Shown here piece by piece: positions 17,452-24,987 of a stretch of 24,987 nt of DNA. The DNA comes from Smittium culicis (lineage: Eukaryota; Kickxellomycota; Harpellomycetes; Harpellales; Legeriomycetaceae). The stretch is taken from assembly GCA_001970855.1 (NCBI GenBank), contig LSSN01003233.1:1-24987 (forward strand). The letters run 5' to 3'. How positions within the stretch are numbered: position 1 is the first letter of the stretch; the number at the start of each line of letters is the position of its first letter. A program made the position numbers and the translations under genes. The notes under the pieces were generated by a model that made no database searches, was not told the origin of the DNA, and worked only from the letters and a program-made list of their open reading frames with translations.

Positions 17452-17527
17452 AGACCATTATATTTTAACCCTAACCTCTTACCAAGTTTAGACTATTGTA
17501 TTTTATGCCTAACCTCTTCCCAAGTTT
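17452..17527 (+). repeat. 38-bp tandem duplication
   Basis: Copies at 17452-17489 and 17490-17527 share AGAC.ATT.TATTTTA, CCTAACCTCTT and CCAAGTTT. Differences are scattered. The CCCTAACC word in copy 1 resembles a telomere repeat but is single. Confidence 0.85.
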
Positions 17528-19559
17528 AGTGGCTAATAAATACTACTATCAAAGTTAGCTGAGGCCCAAAAATTAGAAATACAGTCATTTTACCTTTATT
17601 TTCATCAAGCAAAGGAAAAGCTTGAATTTATACAAGTTCAACCACATCTGCTAGCCTTTAAAAAAAAAACTCTAATCTATAAACTAGTATATTGATCTAA
17701 TATGAATAGCTAAAAATACCAAGCACTAGATGAAATTATATATATATAGCTCTAACGATGTGAAAACCGCCAAAAAAAATAAATAAATAGAAACAAACTT
17801 TTTATGGCTGGGGAGCCTCATTGTCAATAACGCTATAATCAAAATGTTTGCAGATGAAGCTGGTTTTCACAAGAAAGTTTTCATTGACGAGTCAGATAAT
17901 TTTTTTTACTCCAGGATTCTCTATATCATAGTATCATTATTAGACCAAACCACACATAAACTATTGAATCCCAATAATCTGAAATATAATAGTTTATTTT
18001 CCTTATTATCAATTAACAATGCTTAATAGCTAAATATCAAATTTTTTAATTTAGTGCCCATTTTGAAAATACTTGCAACTAACTAATTTACTTCCATTAA
18101 AAATTCTGGAATAGCAATACCACTGCATAGACATTGTGTTTATAGCCTTCAAACATCTAGATACACATGTGAGGTTTTGGTAAAAATAACCCGTCCTTCC
18201 ATTTGATATCTTTGAAGCTCGTTTACATCCACGTCTCATAGCGATAAAAGTCCATGTATTGCACAGGTCTAACTAATATAAAATACCAACACCAATATCC
18301 ACAAGAGCCAATTACCAATTATATTCATATCACCTAGATTTAAGCCATTCAAGAATAAAAAAAGTCTCAGATTAGCATATTAAAATATGTTTATTTCTAC
18401 TACATTGCACAGGCAATAACTCTATTTCAAATTTTAAGAATTATAACAAAACCTTTAGAAGATTCAACATGAAAAAAAGAATATCAAAATTACTTGGGGA
18501 AAAAAAAAAAAAGCTGTCTAATAAAGCTGTAATATAAACCTTTCCACACTTCATCAAATCTTCGTTTTGAATAATACAAGCGAGATTCAATTATGTCTTC
18601 AAAAATTTAAAATTGAGCAAGTGCTGTAATTTTTGTGTATCCTGCATCTGGAATTAGTAACACCCTTCTCCACCCCCTCCTTACCCAAAAAAAAATAATA
18701 ATAATAGGCATTGTTGCAGTTGGACAAGTAAAAGCTGGGATCCGAAAAGTATACCCAAAATATGATAAAGTTGAAAAATTAAATTGAAAAATAAAGAAAT
18801 AAATATATCTAGTTGTATAATATATCATAGATTACAGCCCTTAATGAATTCATAGTAAAGATATGTGTGCTAGAAATATAAATTCGCTGCAGTTAAAAAT
18901 GCGAGAATGGGTAGTAGTCAACGATTCTATACAACCATCAAGATAACAGCTGAAGTTTTTAGTTTTTAAATCCTAAAGATATAACCCTAACTTTACAAGT
19001 ATATATGATCAACCCTTACTATTAAACCTATATTAAGCAGCGTAAATAAATTTGTTCAAAATAAAATTAGCTTAATTTCGACATCTTTTTTCATAAAGCT
19101 AGACTCTTCAAATATCGTCCTGCAAAAACTAGAATGAGGATGTACTCTCATGCAAAATCAAATATTTTTACAACTGCGTATGAGTTTTTTATAACGCGGG
19201 TTATAATCGGCCTTTTAAAAAGGTCTTATTATGAGGATCTTATAGTATTTATCATCTATTCTCGCTAGCCAGTGAGCTTATCAAACTATTACCCTCTCAA
19301 TAAGGCTACAACCAAAAAAAATAGTACCCACTCACCTATGATAAACTCGATGTTAAATAAGCTACATTGTTGAAAATTCTATTCTAAATTAATATCCGTA
19401 TTAGTATTTTATCAGACTTCACTATATCATGATTATGTTGACGCCTCTATATATCCGATCCCAAATATGAATGACTAATTCATTTTGATTCCACAAGCCA
19501 TGACGAATTCACAACCCACTTTCTAACCATATATAGACACTTCGTCGTGAAAATATTTA
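17528..19559. other. AT-rich spacer with small unexplained open stretches
   Basis: No supportable gene. An open stretch without ATG at 18617-18784 (+), between TGA 18614-18616 and TGA 18785-18787, encodes IIIIGIVAVGQVKAGIRKVY-like sequence that looks protein-like but is unrecognised. A 60-codon ORF at 17844-18026 (+) begins MFADEAGFHKKVFIDESD, faintly like a DDE transposase strand, but nothing supports it downstream. Confidence 0.4.
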
Positions 19560-19920
19560 TAGATATTTCATATATGAACTTTATAGCTGCATTTTACATT
19601 GGATATGATTATTTGAATATTCATTCCTATACCATCCGCAAGCTGAAAGCTACTAGCAGCGGAAGGAAAATACATCATTTAGCAGGTAGTTGGATTTTGG
19701 CGTAGATGATTTGATTTGCTTAGGTACCGTCATTGCTTTCAAGTAAAATATAATACTTTTTAAATCTGGCACACAGCGATAATTACATTGCTAGATAAAA
19801 CGAAGATCCGCAACAAATCATAGAGAGTTACACCTCTATATTGCTAGAATATGAATTTGAAGCCAAGTACATGTAAGCCTAAAATAACGAGCTTTTAAGG
19901 CTCTTTCTGAAATCATTGTG
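19560..19920 (+). pseudogene. Probable decayed Ty1/copia polyprotein fragment
   Basis: Short, out-of-frame pieces occur in the order expected for copia RT/RNase H. GVDDLICLGTVIAFK at about 19699-19743 resembles the YVDD catalytic motif and its continuation. RVTPLY at about 19824-19841 is followed in another frame by EFEAKYM at 19853-19873 and then NELLRLFLKSL at 19883-19915, resembling the (S)VTLS..EAEYMAL...E..WL..LL pattern of copia RNase H. The distance between the VDD and EAEYM motifs (about 150 bp) is far shorter than in an intact element, so a large internal deletion is implied. Several stops interrupt it. No LTRs were recognised. Chance similarity cannot be excluded. Confidence 0.4.
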
Positions 19921-20996
19921 CCAATATTTTGAATATCCAAGTTCAAATAAATCAGATTTTAAATAACTTTAAAATATTAGCCCACGAAGCACCTAGTATA
20001 TCAAACCGAGTGTATACTTGTAAAAAATATACGGTTTTGCTGAAATAACCAAAAATAACTAAAAGCACTTGAAAGATTGGTGCGTGCGAGTTACTGAAAA
20101 AAAAACTTTTTTTTTTTTTTTTTCCAAATTTAAAATTATGAATAGGAAAATTTGTTGATGTCTAGCTTGCGATTTCTTACAAGATCTATTTTAAAGTTCT
20201 TTAAGAAATTGGTAAAAATTGCACAGAATCAATTATCAAGATAAAAAATCTCCAATTAATTATTAGTTTGAGCTATAAAAAATAGCTGATTAATATTATT
20301 TACATTGGGATATTGTTTAAAATTCAAAGTGATAATACATTAAAACTAAAAAAGTATCAAATTTCAACGACGAAAATTAAAGAACTGTTTGCTGGGAAAT
20401 AAAGAATCGAGATTTATTCAATTATAAAAGTCTTTTATCAAAAAGCTGCATTTTTCGATCCACACAACCATACTAACACCAGGAAACTTGCAAAAAAATA
20501 AAAATGTTATTTGTTGGCGAAGCATGACAGAAAAAATACTTATTGATAATAAAAGCTCATTTATGGGGGGCATGTTGGCAAACTTGTGCGAAATATACAG
20601 AATAAAATCATTAGTTTTGTTGCCATACCACCATAAAAATACTGGCTAGTCAACAATATTTGCAGGACTATGAAATCTATGAAAAAAGCTTATAATCGGA
20701 GATGATGTGAAAAACTATCTTTATAATATTGACCAAAATATATTTTTATATAGCACTCCTAATAAATTCAAAATTTAAATAACCAGATTTATCAGCCTCA
20801 TAGAATACAAATTATATCAAATAATTACCAAAATTATTGATTTTACAAGTTAATATTGAATTCTCTGAGACTTCATTATCTAGAATATCTACATAAAACA
20901 GTTTTAACCAGAATAAAAAATATTGAAGGAACGATACACACAATTTTCATAAACATGATAAGCATATAATATAGAAATATGGGTTAAATTAATTAG
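19921..20996. other. AT-rich spacer, no gene seen
   Basis: Low-complexity A/T-rich DNA including a T run near 20107-20123. No coding pattern, repeat unit or RNA gene is visible. Confidence 0.55.
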
Positions 20997-21017
20997 TTTT
21001 TTTTCACAGAATTTATT
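20997..21017 (-). terminator. LINE poly(A) signal and A-tail (copy B)
   Basis: On the minus strand AATAAA at 21017-21012 is followed by TTCTGTG and eight A residues to 20997. The layout matches copy A and defines the element's end. Confidence 0.78.
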
Positions 21018-21111
21018 AAACATAATATAATAGTATACAAAAAATTAATAAAAAAATATTTAAAAGGTTAAAAAAATATTAGAAAAATAATTTTTCAAGC
21101 GACCACTCTAC

Positions 21112-21125
21112 GCCGCTCTAGCAGC
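21112..21125 (-). other. LINE 3' UTR palindrome (copy B)
   Basis: On the minus strand it reads GCTGCTAGAGCGGC, equivalent to the copy A palindrome with one change that preserves pairing as G-U. It is preceded in both copies by CCCCCTTGAAC and GCnCAGTGG. Confidence 0.6.
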
Positions 21126-21160
21126 TCCATATCCACTGGGCATTTGTTCAAGGGGGCTGA

Positions 21161-21823
21161 TCAATAACTTATACTTTGCAGTATAAGTGTTCTGGGCACG
21201 CGGATGCCGTTCAAAAATTTGGCTGTTTCCAGCTCAAAATTTTGATCGGCTGTGTCAGCTCGAAGCTGGCTCAAAGATTGTTTAGACCCCCTCAAGGAGT
21301 TTTCCAACTAGCCCCAACCGGGCTTCGTTGAAATTCGAAAGTAAATTTTTTTCATCAGATTGGATCGGCGTCAGTATGAACCGGCCGATCGTCGTTGTTC
21401 GGTGATTTTGCCACCGGCTGCAGCTCAGAAGTATGCGATCGACCGTCTCAGGCACACACAAGTTGCAGCAGGGACAAAAAATTTTGATTTTTGGTCGACG
21501 ATTTTCATGTTCGACAGGCGCTGGGCTGTCCGGAATGTGCCCATACGCATTTTTCCAATGTCCTGAAGGCCCAGCTTCAGGTCCGAATAGATAGCTTGAA
21601 GGTCAACCCAGTTGCCTTTTTTGCCTATTTTCCTGTCCACCGTCCACCGGTGGATGACAGACCGGTTATTTCGTCGTTTCCGGTCGACTATTGTGATGAT
21701 AGTCTGACCGTTTGAGTCTTGAGAGCAAAATTTTTTGATCCACCGGGCGCTCCCGGTCACCCAGGTGGCCATCCGTGCCTTCATCGGTGACTTGATGAGG
21801 TCGGCGATCCATGTTTTTGATAT
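21161..21823 (-). pseudogene. LINE copy B C-terminal zinc-knuckle region, frameshifted
   Basis: The sequence SKTWIADLI...TWVTGSARWIKKF continues in the RT frame after the TAA and matches copy A. The six-base homopolymer at 21481-21476 shifts frame just before the knuckle, whose Cys ligands (CPCCNLCVPETVD, later LLSC) are read only in the next frame. The His ligand present in copy A (ADHIT) is Arg here. A further indel near 21290 shifts frame again before the SLSQLRAD-like stretch. The end is KFLNGIRVPRTL and TGA at 21163-21161. Confidence 0.75.
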
Positions 21824-23280
21824 TTACCACTTATGGTATGCACGCTCACGGGCTGTGCTGGTGCGCATGAACACTGAGGTTATGCCCAGTTCATCCCTGA
21901 CGCACATCATGGCCGCTGATTTTCCGACGTTGGCAACCAGTCGGATTGCCTTGTCGATTTCTGACTGCATGGGCTTGCATCTGGCTTCGCTCATGCCAAA
22001 TGTCTCCCCACCGTAACATCCAATCGGCATCAGCACCGAATTGATGAACTTGATTTTTAGTGCTGTCAGCACATCAGACCGCCTCAGGAAGCTGTAGGCA
22101 GCGTATACAGCGTTCCTGAATTTATTCTTGTTGTTCTTGATCGTCCCAGATACATCCCACTTGCTATTCATAATATAGCCCAAGTAGGTGTACTGGTCGG
22201 TGGAGTCGATTTTTTGGCCCTGCAGGGTCATATCAGTAGTCAACTCCCCGCTTATAGTCATTATCCCGCACTTGGAGGCATTCACAGCCATTTCCCAAGT
22301 GTCCGACCATTCGGTTATGGTGTTCAGTGCGGCTTGTAAATCGGCTGATGATTCCGCCAATAGCACAGCATCATCAGCGAACAGCAGTCCAGGCATGCGC
22401 GAGATGAGCCCAGGCACCCGCACACCTCGTACGCCCTTAAATATATCGTTGATGTAGAAATAAAAGAGTATCGGCGAGGCTGGGCATCCTTGTCGCACTC
22501 CACAGAGGTATTCGGTTGGGTTGGAAACTTCATTTCCAACTCTAACTGCGATTTTCGGGGCATCATACATGCCCTTGATCATATTGAGAAGTTTGCCCCC
22601 AATGCCCACTGATCGCAGTTTGTGCAGTAGGGCCATGTGGGGGACCCGGTCGTAGGCCTTGCTATAGTCGATATAGCACAGCCATGTTTCCTTATTATGA
22701 ATTTTCCGTCTGCGTACTATTTCGTTTAGAGTGGTCGCTTGGCCCGCACACTCCCCGAAATTCCGAAATCCTGCTTGCTTTTTTACCAATATATGGTATT
22801 TAGCGTCAAGTTTGCTGAATTTTGTGGCCACAATTTTGGCCACCAGTTTCGCCAGCGTTGGGATCAGAGATATCCCTCGGTAGTTATCGGGGTCCTTCAG
22901 GTCACCTTTTTTAGGTACTGGGACCACTACTGAGGTTTCAAGGCACTGGGGTATATCCCCAGAGTCATACATTAAATTGATAATTTTATTTATTATTTTG
23001 GTTAGTGGTGATGTAGGCGATAGCTCAGCCATCACTAGTTTCCATACCTCAGATGGCACATCATCAGCTCCCGGAGCTTTGTTGTTAGGTGTATCTGCAA
23101 GTGCCCGAGTGATATCAGTCCATAGTATACTGTTATCACACTCTGGGTAATAGTCACAATCGATCGTGATAAGATATTCCCACTTATCTGCACATGGGCT
23201 GTTCCCAGTAGTGTCTTTGGCCAGCTCGCCAAAGTGATTAGTCCAAATTTTAATTTTATTTTGCTTTTCAGTGATTAAAA
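21824..23280 (-). pseudogene. LINE copy B reverse transcriptase domain (core frame intact)
   Basis: One uninterrupted frame from about 23280 to TAA 21826-21824 covers all RT blocks: NKAPGADDVPSEVW, PVPKKGDLKDPDNYRGISL, KKQAGFR, CYIDYSKAYDRVPH (palm Asp), GVRQGCPASPILF, GLLFADDAVLLAE (catalytic FADD, 22381-22370), then thumb and connection with TYLGYIMNSKW. No palm residue is missing. The frame is separated from the upstream linker by the A-run frameshift at 23281-23289, and from the C-terminus by the TAA, which follows YHKW. The protein would make cDNA at the nicked target. Because the rest of the ORF is broken it is listed as a pseudogene despite the intact core. Confidence 0.9.
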
Positions 23281-23790
23281 TTTTTTTTTATCGTACACTG
23301 GGCCATCGGCGTTGCTTTGGAACGACTTCCCAGTGTATGATTTAATAAAATTCCATAGCTTTTTGGAATAGTTGGAAATTAATTGGTCAGCTATTAATTT
23401 CATTTTTTTCTTATAGAATTGTTGCCGATCAAATTTAATAGCATCAAATTTCTTAGATTTGATTCCAGTATAAGTTCATTGGTCGATTTTTCCACGCGTA
23501 AATTTTTTGAAGGCATTTCGCCTGTTTTTAATTCAACTAATTGCTTTCTTTGACAGTTTTTTTGGTGAATGTCTGCTGGCGTTGATACTGCATTATGGTC
23601 TACAGATTCGGTCCATATAGCATCAACAGTTGCTTTACAGAGACTTTGGAGTGTTAAATTATCATCATAAAGTGATTCAAATCGGTTGCTGTAAATTAAT
23701 TGGCTTCCAATCGAATTTATTATTTTTGCGTTAATTTTATTTTTTTTAGCTTGAACTTCGAGTGAGTTAAAAGTTCCATGCTGCCTGTAA
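23281..23790 (-). pseudogene. LINE copy B linker between endonuclease and RT, frameshifted
   Basis: Protein-like sequence continues through three frames, including RFESLYDD, AISxIKNRRNAFKKF, and KKLWNFIKSYTGKSF. The last resembles the conserved kkfW.fi.s LINE segment just before the RT fingers. In-frame TGA codons at 23535-23533 and 23478-23476 sit where Trp fits the context. Frame changes coincide with the A/T runs near 23770 and 23560 and the nine-base run at 23281-23289. Confidence 0.65.
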
Positions 23791-23799
23791 TGGAAAGTG

Positions 23800-24279
23800 G
23801 TCGCTCAGGTCGATTTTTTTATATACAGTGCACGTAATTTCTCTCCCTAAAGTACTAATCTAAAAAATATGGTCAATCATATGGCCAGTTTCGTGTTTAT
23901 TCCACATTGACCCAGACGAGTTTGTAGGTTTTTCTCGTTGGAGTTCGGCTCCAGTTTTTATAATAAAATTTTTTTGATCCTTTGACGCCCAAATTGAAAT
24001 CTCCGCAGTCATCCAAGCGGGCGATGCCTTGTAATATCTAATAGTGAGGCCGGAATTGTTTCTTACCAGTAGTAATAGCCCCGTACCGCCTTTAGTTATG
24101 TCGGATTTAAACTCTATAGTGGTATATTCTGGTAACCTGTAGTGAAATTTTTTTATATTTAAAAATATTTCTTGCAGTGTAAGAATGTCTGGCTTATTGT
24201 TTCTTTAAAAAAATTCCAGTTCCTCTTTAATTCTTTTAATACCTCTTATATCGCAGGTAATGATCGTTAGTGTGTTGGA
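23800..24279 (-). pseudogene. LINE copy B AP-endonuclease domain, disrupted
   Basis: Endonuclease/exonuclease/phosphatase-fold motifs appear in order: TIITCDIRGIK, DILTLQE (catalytic Glu), GGTGLLLLV, then GDFN in a different frame near 23990, MIDHIF, and LSDHFPL (catalytic SDH). The enzyme would nick target DNA to prime reverse transcription. TAA at 24207-24205 and TAG at 23862-23860 interrupt the frame. The interval between GGTGLLLLV and GDFN is much shorter than in intact LINE endonucleases, so a deletion probably removed part of the domain and shifted the frame. The usual Asn of the first motif reads as Asp here. Confidence 0.75.
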
Positions 24280-24282
24280 TTA

Positions 24283-24987
24283 TGGCATATTAGATTTTTC
24301 GTAATTTCTGCTAACTATTTTTCCAGATCTTAACTTTTTGTTTTTTTCACGCCTAATTTTTGCGTGTAACGATTTTTCGATTTTATTAATTTCATCGTTC
24401 GTAAGCTTAATTTTTTTTTCGCTATTTGATTGGAGCTCGTATCGCCACAGTCCATTTCGCTGTTTAATTTTCGTTACTTTAATACTGTTTTCGTCGAGTG
24501 ATGATTTCAGTACTATGTATTTTTTAACTGTGTTTTTTGATAGCTCCTGTACATTGAGTATCAAAAATTTATCTGTTTTTTTTTTCGTTTTCGTTTATGT
24601 GATTTTATCGTTTTTTTATTCATTTTTTTTAATAATAATTCGATTATTGTGTGATTCTGATCACAGATCAGTGTCGGTTTCCATCTGAGAATGTGTCTCA
24701 GATAACACTAATCCATCACCGTCATCTTAGCAGAAGTCCATTTCAACCTCCGATTGTGTGAAATTTTTGAGTACATACTCCTCCTGAAAGATTATATACT
24801 GCTCTTCAGTTATTTCCCCATTCCGTGCTTTTTCTGCCATTCTGTCAAGCTCGGTTGGTGGGCTGTATCCATCCGAGTCGCTCGATCTCGGGGAACTAGA
24901 CAGATTTATAAATTTTTTGTTTGCTTTAATTTTAAGCGTTTCCTCGTCGCTTGAAATTATTTTTTTGCTTTTATTTTCAGATATTTT
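24283..24987 (-). pseudogene. LINE copy B N-terminal region (charged, low-complexity)
   Basis: A single frame, in register with the endonuclease, encodes a Lys/Ser/Glu-rich region. It contains IISSDEETLKI, SSSPRSSDSDGYSPP and a helix-like ELDRMAEKARNGEITEEQYI segment, then a basic stretch with KRNGLWRYEL-like sequence. It is broken by several in-frame stops (for example TAA just after EVEMDFC, and TGA after TDTDL). It could be the N-terminal extension of a single-ORF element or the remains of ORF1 fused in frame by decay. No CCHC knuckle or RRM is visible. Confidence 0.5.

Larger units (their letters stand above)
20997..24987 (-). mobile_element. Non-LTR retrotransposon (LINE) copy B, continuing past right edge
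   Basis: Read on the minus strand, the order is an N-terminal charged region (24987 to about 24283), an apurinic/apyrimidinic-type endonuclease (about 24279-23780), a linker (about 23780-23290), reverse transcriptase (about 23281-21824), a C-terminal zinc-knuckle region (to TGA 21163-21161), a 3' UTR with conserved hairpin, AATAAA (21017-21012) and an 8-A tail (21004-20997). This APE-EN then RT then CCHC order is that of L1-like LINEs; no RNase H domain is seen. It is clearly richer in G+C than flanking DNA over the RT and C-terminal part. Many stops and frameshifts show that the copy is dead as it stands. The 5' end and any target-site duplication lie beyond the window. Confidence 0.93.

Noticed and set aside
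17466..17478. Telomere-like CCCTAACC word
   Set aside because: It occurs once and is not tandemly repeated; the second copy of the 38-bp duplication lacks the CCC. No telomere array is present.
17844..18026. Short ORF starting MFADEAGFHKKVFIDESD, reminiscent of Tc1/mariner-type DDE transposase
   Set aside because: The similarity is limited to a few residues, with no second Asp/Glu motif, no further transposase sequence downstream and no terminal inverted repeats.
21491..22457. Plus-strand ORFs of 64-93 codons opposite LINE copy B
   Set aside because: They overlap the RT coding region on the minus strand, show no independent similarity, and are expected where the coding strand is G/C-rich.
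1..24987. tRNA genes, rRNA, CRISPR arrays or bacterial-type operons
   Set aside because: No cloverleaf with a T-loop GTTCRAnnC motif, no conserved rRNA segment and no spaced direct-repeat array was found. Introns and poly(A) features indicate a eukaryotic nuclear sequence.

Overview
The window looks like nuclear DNA of an AT-rich, early-diverging fungus. The main evidence is a RAD16-type DNA-repair gene with four short GT..AG introns, a protein with the fungal-specific transcription-factor middle domain, and a secreted repeat protein with dibasic Kex2-like sites. The low coding density, long A/T runs, short introns and LINE content would suit Harpellales/Kickxellomycotina or another zygomycete-grade lineage. 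That placement is inference and cannot be settled from this window.

Layout, left to right. Positions 1-1227 hold the 3' part of a non-LTR retrotransposon (LINE copy A, + strand), broken by stops and a frameshift, ending in a poly(A) tail. AT-rich spacer follows, with a compact inverted pair of about 200-bp elements at 2264-2720 whose TTAA-CCCT...AGGG-TTAA ends look like piggyBac-type MITEs. A small possible ORF with a 45-bp tandem repeat lies at 4143-4349. A two-exon gene at about 4845-6638 (+) carries the fungal-specific transcription-factor domain but no visible Zn2Cys6 cluster. A secreted, intronless repeat protein lies at 7330-8874 (-), with its own TATA-like element. About 3.6 kb of AT-rich DNA follows without a supportable gene. 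RAD16 occupies 12686-16215 (-) in five exons that join into a 996-residue protein with all helicase motifs and a complete RING finger. From 16.3 to 21.0 kb there is AT-rich spacer with a 38-bp tandem repeat and a probable, heavily decayed Ty1/copia remnant near 19.6-19.9 kb. Positions 20997-24987 (-) hold a second, longer LINE copy (B), running off the right edge.

The two LINE copies lie in opposite orientation with their 3' ends facing inward, so they bracket the gene-bearing 20 kb as an inverted repeat. They belong to different subfamilies (many synonymous and non-synonymous differences), yet share a 3' tail with a small G/C palindrome, an AATAAA and a GTG-poly(A) terminus. They are visibly richer in G+C than their surroundings. 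The three genes show no obvious functional link. RAD16 is a housekeeping nucleotide-excision-repair gene, the transcription-factor-like gene may be truncated or unusual, and the secreted protein is probably lineage-specific. The most unusual items are that repeat protein, the piggyBac-like inverted MITE pair, the shared LINE 3' tail, and the pattern of damage in the LINE copies.
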